From the NCBI RefSeq assembly GCF_018139145.2, contig NC_059473.1, positions 69,360,707-69,424,706 of the forward strand: 64,000 bases of DNA, written 5' to 3'. The notes under the pieces were generated by a model. It did no database searches and was not told where the DNA came from. It saw only the letters and a list, made by a program, of their open reading frames with translations. Of the stretch, positions 9,496 through 22,632 are shown one piece after another (positions within the stretch are counted from its first letter, which is position 1; each line of letters starts with the position of its first letter). The stretch comes from Gymnogyps californianus (lineage: Eukaryota > Chordata > Aves > Accipitriformes > Cathartidae). Both the position numbers and the translations under genes were made by a program.

Positions 9496-9500
9496 ACAAC
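9496..9500. repeat. Possible target-site duplication, right copy
   Basis: ACAAC directly outside the right LTR, paired with ATAAC at 2557-2561, one mismatch in five. Confidence 0.35.
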
Positions 9501-12500
9501 CATAAGTCTGTCCATGCTGTCACGATTTCCCTTCTTGTTTTCTGTTGCTGGAGTAGGGCAGTGCTATTCTGCTGGGGCTGCAGGATCGCATGTGACTGCA
9601 AAAAACAGACTGTCTTGCTTTGAACAAGGGAAGTCTTGACCTACATTGAGCCTGGGTGTAGGACACCCTGACAGAGACTCCACTGGTAGTACATGTGGAT
9701 CTATATGAAGAGTTGCAAAGTGCCATTTCAGTTTAAGAAAGCACCAAGGTAGAGAAAAGCCTTGTTGTGGCCATGAAAAAGTTGTGATTTACCGCCTGTT
9801 GTTGGTAACTGGTTTATCACCACTGCTTTTGACCCATGCATGGCCCTAAATGCCAATGAGGACAAACCATGGTCAGTGCTAAGACAGCTCATTTGATGCT
9901 AAGAGCCAGTGCTGGCAGCCAGGAGGAAACTGCTGTGACCTGGAAGCTCCTGCCGCGATGCCACTACCTGACACCGAGGCTTTGTCGCTTCTGCTGCTCA
10001 CAGCCACAGCGAAAGTGTCCCCAAACTCAGCTTTGCCAGCTAGCTGGCAGGACAGCCAGCCATGAGGCTCCTGGACCGGGGGTCCTCCTGCTGCTCCCTC
10101 CCAGGCCTCAGCCTTCTTCTGTACCATGCATCCTGAGAATCCCGACTGCAGCACAGAGATATTCTGGTTAGTATTTGGAGTCAAAACTATTTTGGAGAAT
10201 GTGACTTAAGTCAATAATTTTTAAGCAAAAACTAGACATGAACTCTTGAGTTTTCTGGAATGGAGTTTTTCATTTTCCGTCTTGTCCATCAACCTCAGGA
10301 AACCCCCAAACTCGGTGCTCCTCCGTATGCCTGCACTAGTGAAGCTAATGTGATAGGTGATCTCCAGTGAGGTTGCAGGTACACTGGTTAGTCCCCTTTT
10401 ACCTTAAAAATCAAATGAGAAGAGAACACCCTCATTTATCTAGTAGTAAAAGGGTGCTCTGGGACACAAAAGAGTGCCCTTTTCTGCCTGAAGCAACACA
10501 AGCCCCTCCCTCCAGAAACATCTGGCCCAGGTTGTGGAGTGGTAGTGTACCAGTGAGAACAACCTAAATCCCTCCTGTTGAAGTTACGCTGCTTCCTATG
10601 AAATAACAAGTGCTTCACAGGAATCAGAAGACAAAGAGAGCACTGTTGTAGCTGAATCGTTGGGATAACCCCATGGTTTCCCTTCTGGGTTCCAAGAGGT
10701 GCTCACTGACTTCATACTGGCATGAATGACATGAATAGAGGGCGCTCGGAGGAGAGACAGGAACCCAGGGATTCCTCTGTCAACATCTATCCCTATCATG
10801 TTTCTTCTGGTTTTCCTTCCCCGCCTTCCCCAATGTTTTCTGCTCCTTTTCTATGCTATGACTGAAGGAAAAATAGATAGGGGACAAGTTTCAGTTTTAG
10901 TGAAAGCACTGGATTTTGGGAGGCTGAAGGTGTTCAATTACTGCTTTTAAAAATCACTGCTTGGGAGAAAAGCCATTGTAAAACCCAAAGTCGTTGTACC
11001 ATTTAAACATTCTTGACCAATTGGACTAGTAATTCATGTATATAAAGAAAACAATATCTCTATACATTATACATTATGGATATCATGGTATTCATTAGCA
11101 GGGAAAAAAGCACATAGCAATGAAATGTTGCATTAGGAACATTTTAAAGACTTTTTCATTTGCCAAATAAGTACTGCAGGGTTTTTGTGGAGGGTACAAT
11201 TTTAGGACACCCTCATGATCTTTACTGAGATTGGGGGAGGTGGGGGAGAGCAAATGTGTATTTTTGTCCTTCTTAGTTTTTATTTTCTTATGAGTCATTA
11301 CTCTCTTCTTAGTGCTCCTTATGAGAGTCTACATGAGCTGTATATAATACTATCTTAGCTTATTTATGGATGCATTAAGTATCTTTTAAAGTTCAGTGCA
11401 TTCTCTTCCCTCCAAGCTACTCAAGCCCTTTTATTACTTTGTTCTTCTGAATCACTAACAATATTTTACCCTACTCTGATCATTATACAAAAGTAGCTAT
11501 TATATGGAAACAGAGATATGAGGAATCGCTTTCTCTTATTTTCCTGGAATGAAAGCCTCATTAACCAGACTAATTCTGCCTTGGCAACTGCTCATTTTGA
11601 CCTTGGTCTGGAAATATATAATGTTGTGTGTAGTATATCACTAAAACTTGGAGACAGAGTTTTGTTATGTATGATCCCAGTGGGGTATCTAGCTCAATGG
11701 GACTCTCATACCTGCTGAGAGTCTCTAATGTGATTCAAAGACAGAAGCAGAGTTAAAAGCTCAGAAAAGAAGTATCATCTGTTGTATTTTATCACTGCAC
11801 ACAATCAGATTGGGTGGGAATAAGCTAGCCATGAATAGATTAAGGTTTTCAATTAGTAGAAAGGGCCTAACTATGTGAGTGGAAAGGTTCAGAGACAGCA
11901 TGTTTTGGCAGCAAAGCAATCTGACCGGTTTTAAGGAGTTTGATAACTATTCAATCACTTGGGTTAGTGGAGGAGTAGGAGAGCTCATCTGCTGCTCTGT
12001 TCCTGCTCTGTGGATGCTCCGTGTGGCTATTGAAGAAAGAGTTTCAGCTGACTCTGTGCCCTTGCCTTGTTTCCTCTGCCTCCATGCTGATTTTCTACAT
12101 GGGTCGAGATACTGCAGTGGCGAGGTTAAACTGTTCTTCTGATCTTTCTTAGTTGCTCAGAGTGCATTCCCAATTCAATGTCTGTCAATATCTTTCTCTC
12201 ACAAGACTTGCACTGCTCTCAGATCAAGCCCTGGACTGCTGCCTCCTGTGCCCCTGGGGTTACCTGAGAGGTCTGACTTACTCGTCATGCCTGCAACACT
12301 CTGGGAGCAATAACTTTGCTTCAGAAAGAAAAGTTATTGCATAATTATTTACTATACAAAATCACAGACCTTAAAGCAATACAGTCATGCACATTTGCTC
12401 CTAGTTTACAACTTTCACTTCCCAAAGCTTTGAGTCCCTGAATGCTGCCTTACATAATGGCAAAATTGTCTCTTTGCTCTGGAATTTATCATTTAAAATC

Positions 12501-15500
12501 TAGCCCAGTCCTTTGATCTCTTCACTTAGATAAAGCCACCACTGCTTAGCTGTCTATAGCCTTCTGCTGTCAATGACTACCTCCAGCAACAGTAAACAAG
12601 TCCTGCAGCGTGATGGAGACAGAATGGAAGAGCTGTGAATTGAATAGCTCCTAACATTGTTTTACAAGTGTACATCAGAAATCCCACAGCCTTTATGCTT
12701 ATCTTTCCAAAACTTTTTTTTCCTCCCTTGTTAATAGGTAAATAAAACCTTTCAGATGGGAAGTTTTAACAATTCAGTGAAGGTATTCGTTGTCTCTGAC
12801 CAGAGCCAGGGCAGCAATCACACTGAGGTGTCAAGGAAAGAATTAAATGGAGGTGTTGAACAAGTGGCATTGTATTGAGTGGCTGGATGGTTTTCAGACA
12901 CATGAGCTCAGGTTCCACTCCAGATGAAGGCATCTAAATTCAAATGTCTACACATGAGCTTGGTGTCTAGACTTCTACTATTGTCAGAGGCTTTTAGGGT
13001 GTCATTCAACAGAGCAAACACAGGAGTCTCATTTGGGGCAAAGAATCAGCCAAAAAACTCCACAGATGGTATTGTCTAGTGCCTTGACTCAATTGTCTGA
13101 GCACAGGAGTCTAATGTTGCTTGAGATGTTTGCAATGGTTTGGCAGATATGACATGCCAGCTGCAGAAACCCATGCCCTTCTGGAAGAACAGCTGGAGGC
13201 CAGTGGGGCACTCCTGGATTTATTACTTGACTCTGTGCATGAATGTTTCAGGAAAAGTACTGACCCTTTGAATTCCACCAATAGCTAGCTCACGTGCAGA
13301 GGCTTAAATAGGTTTCCTAATCTGGAACCAGTTCATACCTGTAATGTTTCTTTCCTGGCTATGAGAATACTTGGTGAGAAATGAAGCACAGCTAGATGGC
13401 TGCAGTTCTCTCCTGTGTGGAGTGGGAAAAGTCTCCTGCCATTCGACATGGATCCTGGGGGAGTACTGACCCCTCCATTCCCTACTGACATTGAGCGTAA
13501 GGGAGAAATGCTACCAGGAATCGGGTGGCTGCCGAGCCTGTACAAAGGCATACGGTGAGCACAAGGACAGCTCCTGCCTCTTGCAGCTCCCGGGAGATCT
13601 TCCGAGTCTGGGAAGAGGAACAGGCATAAAGCCCAACCTCAGCAGAAGTACCGTGGAGGCTCTGCAGCCGGTTCCCCCCTCCTGTGCTGTCTAGCTGAAG
13701 GTCATTGCATGCATACATTTTGCAACAAATGCCTTCAACTTTTACTCTTTCATCAATAGATGGCACTAGGCAGTTAGCAAGAACCACGTCTGTTTATGAC
13801 ATTTTTGATCAGTAAGTAGACTGTCTGTTTCTGTACTCGGTACCACATACTTTATATGGCTTGAGATCATGTTTTCACAGATTCTACCACTCTTTCAAAG
13901 TTTTCTTAGTTATAAAGGACAAAAGATGTAACAAGAAGCTGGCAGTTCTGACAAAGAGCCTCAGTAATGGTAGGCATGAAGATTCTTTAATCAAGATTGT
14001 GCAGCATGGCCTGCAATGGTCGTTTTCTCTGTGAAAACTCTGACCCGGTCTTGATTTGCCTGAATTTTGTTTATACCCATAATTTCAGATCAAGCTCCTT
14101 AACACTGTTCTGAGCTGCAAGGAACACTTTGAGGCTATTGACAGGCTACATTTTCCAGTTTAATGGTGTATACTGGAAAATACCTTATGAAGAAGGAGAG
14201 GGGGAAAGGAAAAGGTCATAGTGGGGGAATTCCATGAATTACTGATCCCATGAATAATGTGAATCTATCACATGCGATCAGGAGGGTGAGCAGACATGGT
14301 ATCACTAGGTTTCTGAGAAGAGACAGGTATTAAAATCTCACCTGTAACTCTACAGCTTTTTCCATCAGGTCAAAGTAGTTAATCCCTCTGCAGCATGTCT
14401 CATTGACTGTAACTGCGTGATTGTTAAAGAAAAGCAAGGGGAGAGCTGATAAGATACTTTTAGCTCTTGTAAAAAACATTTATGGACCAGGATTAAGATT
14501 TTTTTGATGGGATCAAGATAAAGTATGTCAAAACCCCAAAAGAAGGTACAATAGGACCAATGGGAGCAGACCCTTCTATTTGTGTCTGATGCACAAGGTA
14601 CAAAGTACTGTTTAGTCTGTGTAGCCTGGGTCTGTTAACAGACCCAGCTGTTGTCTCAGCAGACTGCATATGCAGCACTCTGTTAATGATCCAAAGCTAT
14701 TTTATCCACGCAAGCTTGTTTTATGTATAAAAAATACTAAAGCAAATTTAATTTTACTTTCCCTCCAAACTAGATTAACACATAATACTAGGAGTGGCTG
14801 CTGGTGTTACATTTTCTGATGAGGCCGTCCCATACGTTTTGGTCTCTAGGGCAGTCTAATCTGGGTGTTGAAGCCTGACTGCATGTCAGATCACAGGCAC
14901 AACCCTGAGTGCAAAAGAACCTGGAATCAAATAATGAAGAGCTCAGTGGAAGGTGTAAATTTCACATTTCTTTATTTTGCCTACTATCTTAGTACGGCAA
15001 GGCGTTTTGGTCTGCCTAAATGCATGCAGTGCTGGGCTGAGAGATAACTCTTCCTTGTCCCAGCTGCTGCTATCTACAGTATGTGCTAGGGACTGTTCCT
15101 GCATTATGATTTAACACTGATGACACTCTGGTGCTATTGTGAATGATGGAGATCAAAAAGGCATCTGTAGGTGCCTTCTTTTGCTTATACTTGCTGGGTC
15201 TGGCTCCTCTCTTCTTCTTGTATAAAAGAGCTACAAGCAACAAGCAGCCTTAGTTTGGAAGGAACACACTTTGCCACAGTCATTACCTGCTTTTAAAAAT
15301 AGAATCACAACATTCACGAGGGAAGGAAAAGCTGTAGATGCTCTATGTTTGGATTGCACTCCTGCCTTTAATTACGGTGTCGCACAAAATTGTAATCTCA
15401 AAATTAATTCAAATTGAGTTGGAAAGGGAAACTTGTCATGCAGATGGAAAGCTGACTGCAATACCATAAACAAAGGGTGATAGTAAATATAGATGTACCC

Positions 15501-18500
15501 CATTCAAAGCCAAAGGCTCATGGTGATTCTGAGGACTGATATCATTTAACAACTTCGTGAATAATCTAAAGTGAGGAGCAAAGGTTATAATTGTCTTTTG
15601 GCTGAAACTCAGGACTGGAACAGAGAGTCTCTAGGGTTAAAACATGAGGTTGCTACGCAGCCTGAATTGTAGATGGGGGCTGGAAACAACCCATCTGCTC
15701 TGCAAGTTGAAGTACCAGGGGAGTTTTTATCTTCCATGCAGCAATGGGTTACATTAATAGTATACATACTGCTGAGATATGTAGATACTGGGAATAAATG
15801 CAAACACCCAGGAAAACAAAGAAAATAATGCTAACAGTAATAGCAACCTAACCCCAAATCTCATAAAAATAAAGGAGATTGTGAGGAGTGTATGTGTGTG
15901 TGAGTTTGTTTGTTTGTTTAGATTTTTTTTAACAGCCTTTGGTTGGATCAGGCTAGGAAAACAGCAAAATACGATTCAGAGTAAGACACTGGGGAAGCAG
16001 GTGGGTGTGATTTAAAGCACTTACAGTGGGATACAGGAAAGTGGGAAGCGCCACAGCTGAAAGAGAACCATGGGTGAGGGCGGACAGCAAAAGTGTGCTG
16101 CTGTGAGGGTCTCACAAGCTCAGGCTACATACATGACAGTGCAGTTGTGAAACAAGTCATTTCATAAAATGACCAAGGCATATTCTAGGCAGAACATCCC
16201 ATTTTTCAATACACTCATTTTTTAAAATGTTTAAAACATTCAGGCACTTCATGAAATGACTGATTTTACTGTTACAGTCAGGTTGTTCATCCTGATGCTA
16301 TGACCATTTTGTCGTGCTACTGCTGTGAAGAGTCAAATCATCATTGGGAAACAGTGTCCTCAACAACTTTTTACTGAAATAAATATGCAGACTAAAATTT
16401 TGGCAATATACAAAACTTACATAATATATTTTGCAACATGTACTTACCACCCTTGTATTACAATGTCTCCAGCTGTATCTTTCAGGCACCACATCATGTC
16501 TAATGTCACAGAGGCTAGTTTTCAAACAAATTCAGAAGTTTTCACTTAAACACAGGCTGCAGAATTGCTTAAGCCTTGTTTTCTGAGGTAAGCAGGCTAA
16601 AGATGATCACAAACTGCAAAAATGAACTATGCACATGTCTCCAGATGATTCTGCAGGCAGACAGGAGCTGAGGGAGACAAATTAGCTGAAGTACCAGTAG
16701 ATGACAACTATGTAGCCTTCGTTCAGTTTGCAGCATGGACAGAGTTTGCTCATGGATGCCTGCAAAATGCCTGGAAAATTCAGAAATCACGCAGAGGCAA
16801 GGAGTATGACAGAGGTCTGTTTGGTCAGAGACCTGACTGATTGGCATTACTTAGCCTGGGCCACAACATAACATGACAACCCTTTCCAAGTGATTTATGC
16901 CAGAGCCCTTTAAATATGGAGTTCTCCAAAGGCTGTATTAAACCGTAGAGCAATCTTGTATAAAATAGCAGGGGAGCCATTGCTAGAAAATGTATTATGG
17001 GACAGAGTATTAGGAGATACTAATTTCAAAGTACCTGAACACAGTGCATTTGTAAGCAGGCTCTTGGATTATGCCAAAAATAGCGAACTCTTCTCCCAGT
17101 CATTTTGCAATCTGCAAACGCATGTGCCAGGGCAAAGGTGGCATTGCACTGTAAATCCAGCAGCCTACGTTTGAACTTGCCTCTGAACTCATGCCCAAAA
17201 TGTCTTCCCCTTTTAGCCAGGAGAAAAGAGGTGACTGGGTGATTCAAGCAGGTTGCGAGGTGACACGGGGCACAAAGGCGGCTGTGGCTGCTCCCCGCTG
17301 GCGCTGAGCTCCCAGCCCCTTTGGCCACGGGCTGCTGCTGCCAGCGCAGAGCTTATGGGAGCTGCTCCTCCAGAGGCTGGTGGTGGGGTGGCACTGAGCC
17401 AGCATGTCCCGCGTTCACCTGCATTTGCCGTGTAGATGGATGATTCAGAAAAGCCCAAGAAAGCCCTCTTCTCCCTCCCACGATATCCAAAGAGGTTGAA
17501 TAAATCCGATATCAAACTGATGAACAAGTCTTGAAATGGTGGCCTGCCTTCTTGTGCTAAATAGATTTACAGATAAGCACCAACCGTTTCTTTTGTGAAT
17601 CAAACTCCTTGACACTAAGCAAAGCAATTGTAGTGGGTCTTCTGGGAATTAAATGTATTTACTGCTGATGTTTTTAAAATAGCTGTTTACAGGGTGTCAG
17701 ATAGTAAGACTGTGTATGATTCATAGTAAATAGCAGCATACCAGAACTTTACACTCTCCTTGCATGGTAATTTGCCTGCTAGCTTGGTTGGATGGAAGGA
17801 GAATATTTAGCTTTCTGCTGTAAATATACTTTACGATTAGCACTCTTAAAACAGAAAAAGGGAAAGACAGCATAGCAACTTCTGTTAAATTTTATATAAA
17901 CAGCATTAATCAAGTGCCTTCTGTATTGTATTCTCCTTGCATTTATGCCCCAAATTGACCGTTCTTTTCATCCTAGAAAACATTTTCTGTTACAATGTCT
18001 ACCCTGTGTTGTTTTTTTTTTTTTAAATGTATATGGTTTGAATTCCATTTCAACGACCTTCATAGACATCTAGGACATTTTGAAATATGTACAACCAGTT
18101 ACTTCATTATTTATTGCACTGTAACTGCCGAGAAATGAATGGAGGATTCCGCTGTATTTGCCATGGTACTGTTGATGTAGAATCTGATTAAACCTGCTAG
18201 CATGATGCATACATGGCTGGACAGCTGTGTTGAAATTTTTTTGTGTCCTTATAGAAACTGCTTATGCACAGTGTGGCGGCTGTGTTGAGCGGCTTAGGCA
18301 AGAGAGGCGTATACTAGTTTTTTGTAGGCCATTTTTTCTTACCTATTGGAATGAAAGACACCTTCTGCATGGGGTAAACATGCCATATACTCTTTGTAGA
18401 GCTATTTAGCTGCTTCCAAGAACACTTTCTATCCTGAACTCAGATCAACGATGGTAGAGGTGGTCTAGGAAGGTCTGGGAGAAGGTATCTGTACCTGCTT

Positions 18501-20300
18501 CCTGGTCAGTGGCATCATCAAGGGACCAGAAAAGCAGGGGTGGAGAAACTGGTGTAGGTATCCTAAGCCTTCCTGTAGACAAAATCTATTTTACATATTA
18601 TACCAGGAGCTAGAATAAAGACTGTGGATCTATATCCTATTCCATGCCGAGGATAAGTTTCTTCATTTTGCCAACCTTTTAAAAGATCTATATACTCGGC
18701 TGGCTATTGGACAGCACTGAGATGAGAGATGAATTGTACTCTTGATAGACGTGTCATCTACAACACTTTCATTAATTAACTCTCTTTCCCCTGCAACATG
18801 CATACACGTGCACGGATGGACAAACACACACAATTTCTGCAGATATTTTCAAAATCTTTTTGTGTAGGCGTTGTTCTTACTTTGTATCCTGCACAGAGCG
18901 TCTTTATTCACCTTCTGAGGTTAAAATACCTCCATGAAATCATAAATGGATTTAACTAAATTTTGCTTTTAAATTTCTACTGCAAATCAGAGCTGAGGTT
19001 TGTACTTGTACCCATGAGAATCTTTGACCTCAGGACAGACTTTTAGATCTCCAAAGCACACATCACCATAACAAAATTAAAGCACTATGGGTTATGCTGG
19101 AACTCAGAATAAAGGCAACACTTATCTAAAATTCGTCCAGTGAAGTGTTTGGTGTGTCATTCTATTTAACAGTTACAGTTTGCAGAAGTTCATTTGTCTA
19201 CTTTTTTTTCCTAGTGAAAGAAAAATAAAAGCAGAAAGATAGCTTTTAAATTGGTACCTAAACCAGTAAGAGGAATATGTCGTGAACTAGTTTTTCTGCT
19301 ATTGTAGTTCTAAATATTAAAGTAACAAAAAGTATTTCTTTTTCATTAAATTAATTTATTTCCATGTTTTTCTCTCTTTTCCTCTCTCATCCCAATTATT
19401 CTTTTCTTTTTATAATGCTCTTGTTAAGTACTTACAATCCAACTGTAATCTGTTGCCACAGCATTTGTACAGCTGAAAAGAAAACATTACTGAATTGTCA
19501 GCATGTTTTCAACTTCATTAAAGATGACAACCTGGTAATCAACTGTACAGACTGTATTACCACAGTTACAGGGAAATCTGAGCTGTTTTCCTGCCATTAA
19601 ATCATCCTAACAGCAACCGACATACTCCAGAGTTGATTTGCTCAGCTCACGCTTTCATGTTTCCTAATCAGTTGCTTTGAGAGAATTTGGAATTTGCTTT
19701 TGTACGTCTCTCTGGAACAAAGACTGCTCCTGAACCGCTGTTTGAACTAGTGGTAGAGTGACGATGTAACTGTGATAAGTTTACTGGGGATGACTGGTTT
19801 TGAGGTAAAGTTTGAGCTGCTCTTCCACTGAATTAAAGAACTGAAATTTGTCAGGGGCCAAAAGTCCTGTTCAAAGAGAACTGACTTTGTGTAATGCTCG
19901 TTAAATTTCATCTTCATTTCACTAAATTGTGGTCTTTTGGAAATGTCGTGTGCGCACAGACAGGTCATTTTGATTTTTCTGTAATTCCACCAATACAAAG
20001 CATAATGCTTCCTTACAGAAAAGTTTTGAAAGAGTGCAGAGACTGAAACTGGCACAAATGACAAGCAGTGCAGTCAAGGAGAAGGAAGAAAAACGGGAGA
20101 ATGACAATAACATGAGGTGACACCTACATAAGTCAGAATACACAGTTTAATTTTTTTCCTTAAAAGAAGAAGAATGATCTAATTAGCTATTCATGACTAG
20201 ACCTTTAGGACTAGCGCAAAAGTATTTTAGGCAGGATTTGGTAGAAGAAAAGAAATGACTTGATGCCAAGTTTGGAGATGTCCATACAAAACTTAAGGGT
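9501..20300. other. Noncoding flank, no recognisable gene
   Basis: About 10.8 kb without a supported gene. Small features are a poly-T run near 18009-18023, a GTTT run at 15905-15919 and a CpG-dense pocket near 17250-17420. Open frames are short (about 105 codons or fewer) and overlap on both strands as expected by chance. The sequence could be intronic or intergenic; this cannot be told from the window. Confidence 0.6.
16157..16261. repeat. Short inverted repeat, 11-bp perfect arms
   Basis: AGTCATTTCAT at 16157-16167 and its reverse complement ATGAAATGACT at 16251-16261 enclose about 83 bp of AT-rich sequence. The arms extend imperfectly outward. It may be a chance palindrome or the edge of a tiny degraded transposon. 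Confidence 0.4.
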
Positions 20301-22050
20301 TAGGATGGAAAAAAGTACAAAGGTGCTGATGAGAGAAAAATCTAGTCAGAGTTTGTCAAGACAAGTGTTGGTGACAGAGCAGAATTGAACCATGGGAAAG
20401 GAGACCAATTGTTTGTCGGATACAGGCAAGGTGATATGTTCTATAGGAAATAGAAAGGAAATAATCTGAAGGTGATGCAAAGAGGCTTCTTGGAACAATT
20501 TAAGAGATAGGGTCAAAGAGATATGTAGAAGTGATTCGCAGGCACCAGATGAATTTAAATGGGAAAATATGTATAGAAGGAACAGAGTGACAACAGCTGC
20601 AGTAGTCAGATGAAACATCTCTAAGAGAAAAAAGAGAGCAATTTCAAACAAGGGAGGACACAATGAATATATGAACAGAGAAAGACAGGAAAGGAGCCAA
20701 AGATGACTTCCTGGGTCATAAGAATCATTCATGAAATATATATGATGGAGAGCTGTATATCCAGAAACCAGATGTATAAATGAAAAAAAAAAGTATGAAG
20801 GCAACATCAAGGTATGAAAAGCAGTTGAAGGAAAGCATGTGGCAGAGCACAATCACAGGAAGCAAGTAGTGTCTGCCAGACCGCATCATTCAAAGAAAAA
20901 TGCCCTGAGCACGGCTTCTTGCCAAACAAACAGTTGCTGTTCCAAGACCAGATAAATTTGCTGTTGGCTAGAGGCCTCGCATTTTTCTGATCAAAAGTCC
21001 CCAGACAAGAAGCATACAAATGCAGTATATCAACAGCAAGCATCTGACACATTGTGCATGTGTTGTGCAATGGCTGTGCATGCACTGGTTGCCCAGATTT
21101 GCAGTGCATGTGCAGATCAATCGGACAGCGTGTGCCCAGTGGTTTTAATGCACTTCGGTTACGTTGGACTTGCTCTAAGGAGGAGACAAAGCTACCCTGT
21201 GTGTGGACAGTGACCATTTGTCTAGGATTTCAGGACATCTGCCAGCCCAAACTCATCCTTTTCTGGAAGGTGGAAGAGGCAATAGAGGAGGAAAGCTGTG
21301 CCAGTGTTGTCAGATAAGGATATTCATGAAGTGTGTAAGAGCAAAGCATTCTGCACAACTTAGGCCCAGAGAAAAATACAGTCCAGGTCCTTGCAGAGTA
21401 GAGATGGAGAATTTAGCAATAGTGCAGCCACTTTCACTTTTGCTGCAATGCAGTATGAGGAAATGTACTTATATCACGTGGTTACGTTACTTGAACTGGT
21501 CTGCCAGAATAGGCAGAAGAACTCGGAACATTGAGTCTAAGCCACGACGTTCATATAGTATATATCGGCAAGGCTGATAACGTCATGAAGGCATACTGGG
21601 GAAATGCAGGTTTAGATGTAAGTATTTGGACAAATTTTGATGCCTGTGTGATAGCTATGACAGCAGAGCCACTCCTAAGAACATTTGCCTTAGCATCAGG
21701 AGGCATGATATCAATTTTATAGTCTATGGGTTGCCTATGAACTCGTCTTCCAGCAGAAAAGATCGAGGAAGATTTTCTTGGTGCGTTTAAAGGATACCTG
21801 GTGCCTCCCAGGCTCCAGGGATTCGGCTACTTCCAAATGCAGTGTGACTAACACACGTGCCATAGTGACTGCCATTAGTGACAGGGGACGGCAACATACG
21901 GCTGAGCATAACTGAAAAAGGGGGAAACCTCAGCAATTGAGATTACCAACACTAGCATGAGATAAGTGAGCATAGGCCTTCTGTAGCTACCAAAATCAAG
22001 TATCAAAACTAAGGAGACTGTCTCTGCTGAGCCTGAGCTACCGTGCAGCT

Positions 22051-22632
22051 GTGACTCTTCTCCCTTTTTCTGCTAGACTATGTGATCACACAGGACACGA
22101 CCCTTGGGGCAAGTGTCTCACTTGTCTTTTCTTTCTCTCTACAGCCCAGCTACAGTCTAACCACCCTAGAGGACATCACTTACAGGCCCTCTTCAGCAAT
22201 TACAGTCTGATTCTGGACAGTGTGTCAGATGATTGGACAAAGAAGGGTTCGAAGTACACTCACTTGTCTGTCTTGAAGACGGCTCTTCCAGAATATGCCT
22301 TCTGGTATATTCATATAGCATCTGCACAAGTCCAGAAAGGGTACAGTGAAATATTAGATGGAGTAGGAATCCTTTCTGTTGACAATCTAGTATATAGAGA
22401 CACTCAACAAAAACCTAATAACACTACTCATAAGATGGAGTGCCATCTAAAACTGAATCATAGCAAAATAAAAATTGGTGTTGTGCGAGTTACTTTGATC
22501 AGACCTTGGAAAAAAATACCTCTGGACCTGTTCAAACAAACTGAAAACAATAAAGCATTTTCAAATCTCCAACTTCTTGGTGGAAAAATCAGAGTCCATA
22601 ATAATCATGGTGGTTTACCTAGCACCGATTAA
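22051..22632 (+). other. Unassigned 193-codon open frame with splice-acceptor-like tract
   Basis: The longest open frame outside the provirus. It is open from an ATG at 22051 to TAA 22630-22632. Inside it lies TTGTCTTTTCTTTCTCTCT followed by ACAG (AG at 22143-22144), a good vertebrate splice acceptor. An exon starting at 22145 would carry about 162 codons. An AATAAA at 22658-22663 follows the stop by 25 nt. The predicted sequence is soluble, with many Lys, Asn, His and Leu residues, and no signal peptide or membrane segment in the putative exon. I do not recognise its family. It may be a terminal exon, a decayed gene or repeat, or chance; a run this long is not expected often at this base composition. 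Confidence 0.2.

Noticed and set aside
20346..20852. 168-codon hydrophobic minus-strand frame
   Set aside because: The plus strand here is strongly purine-rich, so its complement is Phe/Leu/Ser-rich and stop-poor. No family, splice or start context supports a gene.
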